From Paenibacillus_AR mesotrionivorans (GTDB taxonomy: Bacteria; Bacillota; Bacilli; Paenibacillales; NBRC-103111): 64,000 bases of DNA. Made by a program: the position numbers and the translations under genes. Under the pieces are notes generated by a model, which ran no database searches, was not told the DNA's origin, and saw only the letters and a list, made by a program, of their open reading frames with translations. Positions within the stretch are counted from its first letter, which is position 1; each line of letters begins with the position of its first letter. Positions 48,051 through 56,688 of this stretch are shown here, in pieces. The stretch spans positions 186,001-250,000 of the forward strand of contig NZ_JBJURJ010000001.1 in NCBI RefSeq assembly GCF_046098205.1, given 5' to 3'.

Positions 48051-48914
48051 ATGTATTTGGCTGACGAATGGAAAGATTATGAGCTTCTCGATACAGGCGG
48101 AGGCGAAAAGCTGGAGCGCTGGGGCGGATACATTCTGCGCCGGCCCGACCCGCAGATCATCTGGCCGCTGTTGAATGAAACCGGGCTTTGGAAGGACGCC
48201 CATGCCCATTACCACCGCAGCTCAAGCGGAGGCGGACAATGGGAGGAAAAGGTGAAGCTCCCCGAACGCTGGTCCGTATCATATGGAGATCTGAAATTCA
48301 TCATCAAACCCACCAGCTTCAAGCATACCGGGCTGTTCCCCGAGCAGCAGGTGAACTGGAAGTGGATGATGGACAAAATCAAGAATGCCGGACGTCCCAT
48401 CAAGGTGCTGAACCTGTTCGCGTACACGGGCGGTGCCACAGTGGCCTGCGCCAGTGCAGGCGCCGAGGTGTGCCATGTGGATGCGGCCAAGGGGATGGTC
48501 ACCTGGGCCAAGGAAAACCTGCACCACTCCGGCCTCGGGGACAAGCCCGTCCGGTTCATTACGGACGATGTGTTCAAGTTCGTGCAACGGGAGCAGCGCC
48601 GCGGCAGCACCTACGACGCCATTATTATGGACCCGCCCTCCTACGGACGCGGCCCCAACGGCGAAATGTGGAAGCTGGAAAATGACCTGTACCGCTTTGT
48701 GGATTCCTGCTCCGCTATTCTCACGGAAAAACCGCTGTTCTTCCTGATCAACTCGTATACTACCGGGATATCGGCCTCGGTGCTGACGAATATCCTCACC
48801 ATGTCGATAGGCCGGAAATATGGCGGTGTGATCTCCAGCGGTGAAATCGGCCTGCCTATCACCGCCAGCTCTCTGAACCTGCCCTGCGGTATTCTTGGCC
48901 GCTGGGAGTCCTAA
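48051..48914 (+). CDS. Class I SAM-dependent rRNA methyltransferase (RlmI/RlmK-like)
   Basis: The 287-residue protein has the SAM-binding motif V-L-N-L-F-A-Y-T-G-G-A-T, then H-V-D-A-A-K-G-M-V-T-W-A, and the catalytic-type M-D-P-P-S-Y-G-R-G loop of D-P-P-x-Y/F methyltransferases. The PUA domain present in full RlmI proteins is not seen. The likely target is 23S rRNA, by family. AAAGGAG precedes the ATG. It is three bases upstream of a pseudouridine synthase, so the pair forms an RNA-modification operon. Confidence 0.82.
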   Translation: MYLADEWKDYELLDTGGGEKLERWGGYILRRPDPQIIWPLLNETGLWKDAHAHYHRSSSGGGQWEEKVKLPERWSVSYGDLKFIIKPTSFKHTGLFPEQQVNWKWMMDKIKNAGRPIKVLNLFAYTGGATVACASAGAEVCHVDAAKGMVTWAKENLHHSGLGDKPVRFITDDVFKFVQREQRRGSTYDAIIMDPPSYGRGPNGEMWKLENDLYRFVDSCSAILTEKPLFFLINSYTTGISASVLTNILTMSIGRKYGGVISSGEIGLPITASSLNLPCGILGRWES

Positions 48915-48917
48915 GCC

Positions 48918-49643
48918 ATGCGGGAAGGGAGCAGACGGGAGATTCCCGTTATTTATGAGGACAACCACATTCTCATCGTGGAAAAACCGGTGAACATGCC
49001 TACCCAGGCGGATGAGTCCGGCGATATGGACCTCCTGACCGCCCTCAAGGAGGATTTGAAGCTGCGCCACGGGAAACCCGGCAATGTGTTCCTCGGGCTG
49101 GTCCATCGCCTGGACCGGCCTGTAGGGGGCGCTATGGTGTTTGCCAAAACCTCCAAAGCCGCCTCCCGGCTTTCGGACACGGTCCGGACCCGGGCCTTCG
49201 GCAAGCGGTATCTGGCTGTGGTCCATGGGATGATGCCGCAAAAGAAAGATACCCTGCAGCATTACCTGCTGAAGGACAGCCGCACCAACACGGTGAAGGC
49301 GGTGCCTGCCAAGTCCCACCCGGATGCCAAGGAAGCGGTGCTGGACTATGAGGTGCTGCAAGCTGCGGAGGGATTATCCCTGGTGTCCGTGGTGTTACAT
49401 ACAGGACGCTCCCATCAGATCCGCGTGCAGATGGCCGAAAGCGGCTGCCCCTTGTACGGCGACCAGAAGTACGGATCCCGGGTGAACAAACCCGGCCAGC
49501 AGCTGGCGCTATGGTCAGTCTGGCTGTCCTTCGAGCACCCCACCCTGCGGGAGCCTACGAGCTTCTCCTCCCGGCCGCCGCAGGAGTTTCCCTGGTCCTT
49601 GTGGGCGGAGGAGCATCTGACGGAAACGGGGCCGGGGCATTAG
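48918..49643 (+). CDS. RluA-family pseudouridine synthase
   Basis: The 241-residue protein has Y-E-D-N-H-I-L-I-V-E-K-P, the catalytic motif L-V-H-R-L-D-R-P-V-G-G (catalytic Asp), and H-T-G-R-S-H-Q-I-R-V-Q-M. These are hallmarks of RluA enzymes that isomerise uridine in 23S rRNA or tRNA. It lacks an S4 domain, like short RluA members. It follows the methyltransferase and ends the operon. No clear terminator follows; the next 320 bases are gene-free. Confidence 0.88.
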   Translation: MREGSRREIPVIYEDNHILIVEKPVNMPTQADESGDMDLLTALKEDLKLRHGKPGNVFLGLVHRLDRPVGGAMVFAKTSKAASRLSDTVRTRAFGKRYLAVVHGMMPQKKDTLQHYLLKDSRTNTVKAVPAKSHPDAKEAVLDYEVLQAAEGLSLVSVVLHTGRSHQIRVQMAESGCPLYGDQKYGSRVNKPGQQLALWSVWLSFEHPTLREPTSFSSRPPQEFPWSLWAEEHLTETGPGH

Positions 49644-49699
49644 TTTCTGGGGGCGCCACTTCAGCCTTCTCCGTCTTCTCTTAGCCGCCTCCAGAAATG

Positions 49700-49895
49700 A
49701 TAGCGGACAACAAATGTCGGCTATTCGCTGGAAGCGGGCCTTCCCGATCCGATAGCAGACATCAAATGTCTGCTATTACCTGCGAAGACCTGTTTTGGGG
49801 CTGTTATTTTGCAGTTAACAGACATTTTGTGTCGCTATTCGGGCGGCTGTACCACTATTCGGCCCATTAGCAGACATTTTCTGCCGCTTTCCCAC
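49700..49895. repeat. Four related hairpin repeats in a gene-free gap
   Basis: The 323-base gap (49644-49966) holds a perfect 11-bp hairpin, ATAGCAGACAT CAA ATGTCTGCTAT (49752-49776), a close relative ATAGCGGACAA ... TGTCGGCTAT (49700-49724), and two degenerate relatives, ACAGACATTTTGTGTCGCTATT (about 49820) and TTAGCAGACATTTTCTGCCGCT (about 49868). All share the A/TAGC-GGACA core. The rest shows nothing recognisable. Confidence 0.55.
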
Positions 49896-49966
49896 TTTTC
49901 TACCGCTGAACGTGGAAAACCATATTCCTGCGGCTTCTATTTCAGAAGCGTGCTTCGGAGGAAATC

Positions 49967-50308
49967 ATGATGCGCAACAAGCTGATTTTGCTGAACACGG
50001 ACCATTGGGGCTCCGGGGACGAGGCGCTGGGACAAACTCTGCTGGAAACCTACTTTACGCTGCTGAAGCAGAACCAGGAGCCTCCCGCCGCCATCTTTTG
50101 TATGCACCGGGGTGTGCTGAATCTTACGGAAACCTCCCTGGTTTCGCTGCACCTGAAGGAGCTCCAGGACAAAGGAGTACCGGTGCTGGCCTGCAAAACC
50201 TGTGTGGATTATTACGAAATCGGCGACAAGCTGTATGCCGGTGAAATATCATCTATGAAACGCTTTATCGAGCTCTCTGCTGAGCTTGAGGTGTTTTCTA
50301 TAGGTTAA
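49967..50308 (+). CDS. DsrE-family sulfur-carrier-like protein
   Basis: The 113-residue protein has the DsrE/TusD fold pattern: L-I-L-L-N-T-D-H-W-G-S-G, I-F-C-M-H-R-G-V, and L-A-C-K-T-C-V-D-Y-Y, where a Cys in the last segment is the candidate sulfur-carrying residue. Members move sulfur in tRNA thiolation or sulfur oxidation; a role here is unproven. GGAGG is five bases before the ATG. It is monocistronic with a terminator. Confidence 0.72.
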   Translation: MMRNKLILLNTDHWGSGDEALGQTLLETYFTLLKQNQEPPAAIFCMHRGVLNLTETSLVSLHLKELQDKGVPVLACKTCVDYYEIGDKLYAGEISSMKRFIELSAELEVFSIG

Positions 50309-50324
50309 TACTGGAAGTAAACCA

Positions 50325-50366
50325 AAAAGGGAACAGAGCCGCCACTGGCGGTCCTGTTCCCTCTTT
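50325..50366 (+). terminator. Rho-independent terminator
   Basis: AAAAAGGGAACAG ... CTGTTCCCTCTTTT with inner CCGCCA/TGGCGG stem. Confidence 0.8.
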
Positions 50367-50401
50367 TGCTATGTCTGCCGTCTCCCGCACGATGCCCGCA
50401 T

Positions 50402-50809
50402 TTACAAATTAGCTACCTTGCCCAACAGATACACCAGCAGCTGCTGGTTATGGGAGGAGATCCGGTTCAGATAGGAGTCCAGAAACTGCTTGCGCACCTC
50501 CGTCCCTCTTTGGCATTCCTCCACTCCCTTGACCGTGGCCGATACCCAGACGATTCTCCGGTCCTTCTCGTCCCTGACCCGTATAATCAGCCCTGCCTTT
50601 TCCATTCTGTCCAGGAGAGTGGTGACTGCAGCCGGTGTAGTGGACAGATGAGGCAAAAAATCCGACGGCTTCATCCTGGTCTCCGGCACCAGAAGCTCCA
50701 GTACAGCCAGCTGCCCCTCCGTCAGGGCGGGGCTCAGCTCCGTCTCCATGTGGGTTTTCAAATCCCGGGACATCTTGGACCATAACTTGCCAAATTCCTG
50801 TGTGTACAT
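50402..50809 (-). CDS. MarR-family transcriptional regulator
   Basis: The 135-residue protein has the winged helix of MarR: L-T-E-G-Q-L-A-V-L-E-L-L, T-T-P-A-A-V-T-T-L-L-D-R-M-E-K-A-G (recognition helix), and D-E-K-D-R-R-I-V-W-V in the wing. These dimers sense small ligands or oxidants. AGAGGG sits seven bases before the ATG used; a longer frame has no ribosome site. No obvious target is adjacent. Confidence 0.85.
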   Translation of the reverse strand: MYTQEFGKLWSKMSRDLKTHMETELSPALTEGQLAVLELLVPETRMKPSDFLPHLSTTPAAVTTLLDRMEKAGLIIRVRDEKDRRIVWVSATVKGVEECQRGTEVRKQFLDSYLNRISSHNQQLLVYLLGKVANL

Positions 50810-51028
50810 AATTTTCCCTCTTTTTCCCATGTGGATTGATGTACCCTGATTATACCATCCCTATTTTGCGAAAAAAAGGTTAATGCTCTAAATAATTTAG
50901 CCCATGAATCGACGAAGTCAGGAACCAAGCGCTGTTTTTCAACATATGCTTTATTGAAATACCGGGACATTCGCCTGGTTTTGTCGGAGGCATGTTCCAT
51001 TCACCTTGCAATACTGGGAGGGACTTCT

Positions 51029-51202
51029 ATGGAGCTGGAGCAATGGAAAACGGAAATCATCAAACGCGCCTTGGCTGAAGGTTTAATTCATGATCCCGGC
51101 TGGCTGGAAAAAAAAGACGAGCCCATGCCCGTATGGGCGGTGCTCGAAGTGGCCCTGCTATTGTTAGAAAAGCTTGATCCGCCTTGTGCTACCTACGACT
51201 GA
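51029..51202 (+). CDS. Small hypothetical protein, 57 residues
   Basis: The frame reads M-E-L-E-Q-W-K-T-E-I-I-K-R-A-L-A-E-G and continues helical, with W-A-V-L-E-V-A-L-L-L-L-E-K. It has no membrane segment. GGGAGG lies seven bases before the ATG, so it is probably real. Its last 10 bases overlap the 3' end of the convergent parC gene. I do not recognise it. Confidence 0.6.
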   Translation: MELEQWKTEIIKRALAEGLIHDPGWLEKKDEPMPVWAVLEVALLLLEKLDPPCATYD

Positions 51203-53640
51203 AGCGCCGGCAGGCGGATGACGGAGGTGACATGGGTGCCCTTGACTACGGGAATCAAGCTCATACCTACCGATTTCCGGTCCTCGATGGCGGTTTCCTC
51301 CGTAGTGAATACATGACGGTCATCATTCGTGTTTACGGCCATGAGCGCAAAGGGCGTTTTCACCGCAAAACCGGCGATAAGCGAAGAGCCGTTGGGACGC
51401 ACCCGTTTGCCTTCCTTGAATTCGAAGGTAATAACGCCCTTTCCACCCCGTCCCTGCAAGGGATAATCAAAGACGAAGGAACGTTTGGCATAGCCCAGAT
51501 CGCTGACCACCAGAATTTCGCCTTCCTCGCCGCGGACCCATTCCGCCGCCACAACCTCATCCTCTTCGCGCAGCTGAAGCCCTCTGACGCCTCCGGCTGC
51601 CCGGCCCATAGCGTTTACCTCCGACTCCTGGAAGCGGATGCTCATGCCAAGCTTGCTGATCAGAACCAGATCACGGCTGTTATCCGAGAGCTCCACCTTC
51701 AGCACCTCGTCGCCGTCCGCCACCTTGCAGGCTACAATGCCGTTGGTGCGAACCGTCTCGTATTCCTTCAGATCCGTACGTTTGACCTGCCCTTTTTTGG
51801 TGACGAACACCAAAGACTTGTCCTGATCCTGGAAGCTCTTCAGCGGAATAACGCTGACCGGCTGGTCATCCTTCGGAATCGGAATTACATTGACCAGGGC
51901 GGTCCCGTTGTCCTTCCACTTAAACTCGGGAATCTGATGGACCGGCAGCATGTAATACTGTCCCTTTTTGGTAAAGATCAGAAGCTTCTCCACCGTATTC
52001 ACTTCCAGCAGATGCTTCAAATAATCTCCGGCCTTCAGCCCCGTGCTGCCGATATCCCCGCCGGAGCGGGTAAAGCTCAGCTTGCTAATCCGCTTGATGT
52101 ATCCCTCGTGGGACAAGGTAACCAGCACATCCTCCGCTGTTACCAGGACCTCCACATTCACCTTCAGCTCCTCTACCTCACCCTGGATTTCCGAGCGGCG
52201 GTCGATGCCGTATTTGTCGCGGATCTCCATCAATTCACCCTTAATCACCTTGATGAGCTTGACCGGACTGGAGAGAATCTCACGCAGGTTTCCGATGAGC
52301 TTCTGCAGCTCCCGGTGCTCCTTCTCCAGCGCGTGGATCTCCAGATTGGTCAGTCTGTACAGCTGCAGGGTGAGAATCGCATCGGCCTGGCGCTCTGTGA
52401 AGCCGTATTGCTCCACCAGGTTCTTCTGGGCGTCGGCACGGTTCTTGGAGGCCTTGATGGTGGCAATCACCTCATCCAGTATGTTGAGCGCCTTTACCAG
52501 CCCTTCTAAGACGTGTGCGCGGTCCTCTGCCTTCTCCAGCTCATATTGGGTCCGCCGGGTCACCACTTCCTTCTGGTGGGCGATATACGCCTCCAGAAGC
52601 GCCTTAAGGCCCAATTGCATGGGGGTCTTGTTGACGATAGCCACCATGTTGAAGTTATAAGCTACCTGAAGATCGGTTTTTTTGAGCAAAAAGGCGAGGA
52701 TCCCCTGGGCGTCCGCTTCCTTCTTCAACTCAACGACGATCCTGAGGCCGGCCCGTCCGCTTTCGTCCCGGACCTCGGCAATGCCCTCCACCTTTTTCTC
52801 CAGGCGGAGATTCTCGATGGCTGTCACCAGCCGGGATTTCACTACCTGGTACGGAATCTCTGTAATGATAATCTGCTGGCGGCCGCCGCGCAGATCCTCG
52901 ATGGCAGTGCGGGAGCGCAGATAGATGCGTCCTTTGCCTGTGCGGAACGCCTCCTTGATGCCTTCGCCGCCCATAATAATGCCGCCGGTGGGGAAGTCCG
53001 GCCCCTGGATGATGGTCATCAGCTCCTCCAGCGTGGTATCCGGCTTCTCCATCAGCATGATGGCCCCTTGGATCACCTCACGGAGGTTATGAGGAGGAAT
53101 TTCCGTAGCGAAGCCGGAGGAAATGCCGCTGACCCCGTTGACCAGCAGATTGGGGTAACGGGAGGGCAGAACTGTTGGCTCCTTGGCGGTATTGTCGAAG
53201 TTATCCTTAAACAGCACCGTCCGTTTGTCGATATCCCGGAGCAGCTCCATGGCAATTTCCGACAAGCGCGCTTCCGTATACCGCATGGCGGCAGCGGGAT
53301 CATCATCCATCGAGCCCCAGTTGCCGTGGCCGTCCACCAGGACATGTCCCATCTTCCATGGCTGAGCCATCCGCACCATGCCTTCATAGATGGAGGAGTC
53401 GCCATGGGGATGGTAATTGCCCATTACATCGCCCACGGTTTTGGCCGACTTGCGGTATGGCTTGTCCGGCGTATTGCCCGACTCATACATGGCATAGAGA
53501 ATCCGCCGCTGCACCGGCTTAAGCCCGTCGCGCACATCGGGAATGGCCCGGTCTTGAATAATATATTTAGAATAACGGCCGAACCGGTCTCCCACAACCT
53601 CCTCCAGGAAGGCCGGCATAATTTGCTCCATCATACTCAA
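51193..53640 (-). CDS. parC: DNA topoisomerase IV subunit A
   Basis: The 815-residue protein is a type II topoisomerase A subunit: it has V-G-D-V-M-G-N-Y-H-P-H-G-D-S-S-I-Y in the quinolone-resistance region, catalytic Tyr in A-A-M-R-Y-T-E, and the long beta-pinwheel C-terminus. The absence of a well-formed GyrA box (Q-R-R-G-G-K-G) and its pairing with a parE-like gene favour ParC. The Ser in G-D-S-S-I-Y is a quinolone-contact position. The start is a TTG with GGTG upstream; ATGs two or three codons on are alternatives. It decatenates daughter chromosomes. Confidence 0.9.
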   Translation of the reverse strand: MSMMEQIMPAFLEEVVGDRFGRYSKYIIQDRAIPDVRDGLKPVQRRILYAMYESGNTPDKPYRKSAKTVGDVMGNYHPHGDSSIYEGMVRMAQPWKMGHVLVDGHGNWGSMDDDPAAAMRYTEARLSEIAMELLRDIDKRTVLFKDNFDNTAKEPTVLPSRYPNLLVNGVSGISSGFATEIPPHNLREVIQGAIMLMEKPDTTLEELMTIIQGPDFPTGGIIMGGEGIKEAFRTGKGRIYLRSRTAIEDLRGGRQQIIITEIPYQVVKSRLVTAIENLRLEKKVEGIAEVRDESGRAGLRIVVELKKEADAQGILAFLLKKTDLQVAYNFNMVAIVNKTPMQLGLKALLEAYIAHQKEVVTRRTQYELEKAEDRAHVLEGLVKALNILDEVIATIKASKNRADAQKNLVEQYGFTERQADAILTLQLYRLTNLEIHALEKEHRELQKLIGNLREILSSPVKLIKVIKGELMEIRDKYGIDRRSEIQGEVEELKVNVEVLVTAEDVLVTLSHEGYIKRISKLSFTRSGGDIGSTGLKAGDYLKHLLEVNTVEKLLIFTKKGQYYMLPVHQIPEFKWKDNGTALVNVIPIPKDDQPVSVIPLKSFQDQDKSLVFVTKKGQVKRTDLKEYETVRTNGIVACKVADGDEVLKVELSDNSRDLVLISKLGMSIRFQESEVNAMGRAAGGVRGLQLREEDEVVAAEWVRGEEGEILVVSDLGYAKRSFVFDYPLQGRGGKGVITFEFKEGKRVRPNGSSLIAGFAVKTPFALMAVNTNDDRHVFTTEETAIEDRKSVGMSLIPVVKGTHVTSVIRLPALQS

Positions 53641-53658
53641 CGCGTATCACCACTTTCT

Positions 53659-53826
53659 CTGTAATAACATGGTCCGTCCCGCAGGGTGGATATGTTATGG
53701 AAGCCTCGAAATTGGCAGAGCCAATTTGAGGGATAAAACTGTAATAACATGGTCCGTCCCGCTGGACGGATATGTTAATTTCCCACAAAGTAAAGAATGC
53801 CTACGAGGCTTAATCCTGTTACTTTG
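53659..53826. repeat. Tandem hairpins in the parE-parC spacer
   Basis: Two 39-base copies (53659-53697 and 53739-53777) share TAACATGGTCCGTCCCGC and each fold on themselves, TAACAT/ATGTTA with an inner CCGTCC/GGACGG (perfect in copy 2). Between them lies CCTCGAAATTGGC AGA GCCAATTTGAGG, and after them CAAAGTAA ... TTACTTTG (53787-53826). The rest of the 418-base gap holds dispersed AGCGG-type motifs and no gene. Confidence 0.6.
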
Positions 53827-54058
53827 CGGGGACTCCAAAAAGCAAAATATCTAACGGAACGGAGAGACGCTATATGTCGGAAAACAGCATCCCTAGAATT
53901 CTAACGGCGGGTAGGGACGCTATTTGCCGCAAACACGCCTATTGCAAGCATCTTTACGCGTAATAGCGGCGCTCACTTCCCTTAGAAACGCCCAAGCCTC
54001 ATTTTTAGCCAAATAGCGGCTGTGGCATCCGTTAGAACAAACATAACCTGATAACCCT

Positions 54059-56035
54059 CTACTCCTCGAACTCGGTAAAATCCACGTTCTCCACAATCCA
54101 GCGCTTCCGCGGCTCCACCTTGTCTCCCATCAGCGTGGACACTCGACGTTCCGCCTTGGCGGCATCCTCAATCTGCACCTGGTACAGCATCCTGCCGGCC
54201 GGGTCCATGGTGGTTTCCCACAGCTGCTCCGGGTTCATCTCGCCCAACCCCTTGTAGCGCTGGAGCTCATAACCCTTACCCAGCTCCTTGGCGGCCTGCT
54301 GCAGCTCCTCGTCGGAGAACACATATTTCAGCATGCTGTTTTTGCCGGATTTTTTGGAGATTTTATATAACGGCGGATTGGCGATGTACACCCGGCCCGT
54401 ATCGATCAGTGGCTTCATATACCGGTAAAAGAAGGTCAGAAGCAGCACCTGGATGTGGGCCCCGTCCGTATCCGCATCCGTCATAATAATAATCTTGCCG
54501 TAATTGGACTCCTCCGGATCAAACTCAGAACCAACTCCCGCCCCGATGGCGGAAATAATCGCCTTGTATTCGTCGTTCTTCAGAATATCCGCTAGCTTGG
54601 CTTTTTCCGGATTCATCGGTTTACCCTTCAAGGGCAGAATCGCCTGATGCTTGGAATCCCGGCCCTGCTTGGCTGAACCGCCGGCGGAATCACCTTCCAC
54701 AATGAACAGCTCATTGTTGGCGTAATCCTTGGATTGGGCAGGAGTCAGCTTCCCGTTCAGGTTGGAGCTTTCACCTCTGCCTTTTTTGCCGCTGCGGACT
54801 TCCTCCCTGGCCTTACGTGCCGCTTCCCGGGCTTTGGAGGCTTGGACAGCCTTCTTCAGAAGAGCTTGCCCGATTTGCGGATTCTCCTCCAGGAATACCC
54901 CCAGCTTGTCCGACACCACGGAATCCACCGCACCCCGTGCCGACGCGCTGCCCAGCTGGTCCTTGGTTTGGCCGACAAATTCGACCTCGCCCATTTTGAC
55001 ATTGATAACCGCCATCATGCCTTCCCGCAGATCCGCACCCTCCAGATTCTTATCCTTCTCCTTCAGGATGGACGCCTTTCGGGCATATTCATTCATCACC
55101 CGGGTGAAAGCGGTCTTAAAACCAGTTTCATGGGTACCGCCGCCCCGCGTGGGAATCGAGTTTACGAAGGACGCAATGGTTTCGGTATAGCCGTCATTGT
55201 ATTGAAGGGCTACCTCCACCTCAATATCCTCTTTTTCCGCATAAAAATGGATCACCGGATGAAGCACCGTCTTATCCTCATTCAGGAACTCCACAAACTG
55301 GCTGGCACCGCCCTCGTAGAGGAAGGCATCCTCCCGGCCGCTGCGCTCATCCTTCAGGGTAATATTCAGTCCCGAGTTCAAAAAGGCGATTTCCTGAAGG
55401 CGTTCGGACAAGGTGTCATAGCTGACCGCAATCCCGGCGGCGAAGACCTTCACATCCGGCTTAAAGGTTACACTGGTACCGGTGCGGTTGGTATTGCCCA
55501 GCACCTCAAGACCGGTAACCGGCTCGCCGACATGCTCGTTGCCCTTTTCGTCCACCCAGGATTGAAAACGCATCCGGTGAGTTTTGCCCTCCCGCCAGAT
55601 GGTGACCTCCAGCCATTCGGACAGCGCATTGGTTACCGATGCGCCAACACCGTGAAGTCCCCCGGATTTTTTGTAGCCGGAGCCGCCGAACTTGCCGCCG
55701 GCATGAAGAACGGTGTACACCACCTGAGGAGTTGGCACGCCGGTTTTGTGCATGCCTGTAGGCACTCCGCGTCCGTTATCCTTAACCGTTACGGAATGAT
55801 CCTTATGAATGGTTACTTGAATTTCCGTGCAGTATTTGGCCAGGTGCTCGTCCACCGCGTTATCCACGATTTCCCACACCAGGTGGTGAAGCCCCGAAGG
55901 ACCGGTGCTGCCAATGTACATCCCGGGGCGCTTCCGGACGGCCACAAGGCCCTCCAGCACCTGGATATCATCTGCATCGTATCCGCTAGCTTGGGTTTGT
56001 CCCGCATTTACAAACAACTCTATCTGTTCCGCCAT
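54059..56035 (-). CDS. parE: DNA topoisomerase IV subunit B
   Basis: The 658-residue protein has the GHKL ATPase (E-I-V-D-N-A-V-D-E, D-N-G-R-G-V-P-T-G, G-G-L-H-G-V-G-A-S-V), a transducer domain, and the TOPRIM acidic residues (V-E-G-D-S-A-G-G-S, D-A-D-T-D-G-A-H-I). Short size (no GyrB insert) and the company of ParC support ParE. AAGGTGAGG precedes the start. It lies upstream of parC on the same strand but separated by 418 bases, so the two probably are not translationally coupled. Confidence 0.9.
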   Translation of the reverse strand: MAEQIELFVNAGQTQASGYDADDIQVLEGLVAVRKRPGMYIGSTGPSGLHHLVWEIVDNAVDEHLAKYCTEIQVTIHKDHSVTVKDNGRGVPTGMHKTGVPTPQVVYTVLHAGGKFGGSGYKKSGGLHGVGASVTNALSEWLEVTIWREGKTHRMRFQSWVDEKGNEHVGEPVTGLEVLGNTNRTGTSVTFKPDVKVFAAGIAVSYDTLSERLQEIAFLNSGLNITLKDERSGREDAFLYEGGASQFVEFLNEDKTVLHPVIHFYAEKEDIEVEVALQYNDGYTETIASFVNSIPTRGGGTHETGFKTAFTRVMNEYARKASILKEKDKNLEGADLREGMMAVINVKMGEVEFVGQTKDQLGSASARGAVDSVVSDKLGVFLEENPQIGQALLKKAVQASKAREAARKAREEVRSGKKGRGESSNLNGKLTPAQSKDYANNELFIVEGDSAGGSAKQGRDSKHQAILPLKGKPMNPEKAKLADILKNDEYKAIISAIGAGVGSEFDPEESNYGKIIIMTDADTDGAHIQVLLLTFFYRYMKPLIDTGRVYIANPPLYKISKKSGKNSMLKYVFSDEELQQAAKELGKGYELQRYKGLGEMNPEQLWETTMDPAGRMLYQVQIEDAAKAERRVSTLMGDKVEPRKRWIVENVDFTEFEE

Positions 56036-56188
56036 CGGCGTGCCTCACCTTCGTTTCTTAAGTCAAAAACCAACCCTCTGCCAACCTATGCTGTGCGCTC
56101 CTTAGAGCATTTCTGCAACCCTGCTTATGGAGCGGTTAACGGAAGCATTCTTCCGTTAATTGCCGCGTGAGCGCTGACAGCGGGGCCT

Positions 56189-56441
56189 TAGCGGAAGGAG
56201 TTTTCCGCTATTTCTTACTCCGGCCATGTCTTTGGGACCTGTGGTGCCCTTTAGCGGAAGTTCACTTCTGCTATTTACCCTGCCGTGGCCGGAGCGCTGC
56301 GATAGCGGAAGGTATCTTCCGCTATTGTCTCAATACAGCCGGCTACAAGCGGATAGAGGAAGCCTCTTTTCCGCTATGACGCCTAAAACTCGATCTCTAG
56401 GCATCCATACGGTGCAATAGCGGAAAAACCCCTGCCGTTAT
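56189..56441. repeat. Array of short palindromes with TAGCGGAA/TTCCGCTA core
   Basis: In the 650-base gap upstream of parE at least five hairpins recur: 56189-56210, 56252-56273, 56302-56325, 56348-56377 and 56416-56441. The common form is TAGCGGAA, six or so bases, TTCCGCTA; the spacers differ. No coding frame is convincing. AGCGGAA fragments continue to about 56500. Confidence 0.65.
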
Positions 56442-56507
56442 CGCATGATTCCCTTGTTTTCGCAGGAAATAAAGGAAACTCCCCTTCCGCTATCAGCCGG
56501 CTCATGT

Positions 56508-56688
56508 GTGAGTCGGCATCATAAACTTCCGCTAAAGACGTACCCGCTTCCTGATTTGCTTCGACAATAGTTTATTTTACCGCACTCACTTTGGGATGCT
56601 TCTTGGCTTATGCTTCGTGAGTCGGCATCATAAACTTCCGCTAAAGACGTACCCGCTTCCTGATTTGCTTCGACAATAGTTTATTTTA
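56508..56688. repeat. Perfect 72-base direct repeat
   Basis: The same 72 bases occur at 56508-56579 and 56617-56688, 109 bases apart, identical throughout (GTGAGTCGGCATC ... AGTTTATTTTA). The second copy ends exactly at the stop codon of the ABC permease gene. It contains TTCCGCTA of the palindrome family and a TTCGACA. Confidence 0.85.

Noticed and set aside
50758..51000. Minus-strand frame of 80 codons beside the MarR gene
   Set aside because: It runs into the MarR coding region in another frame, has no ribosome site and no family features.
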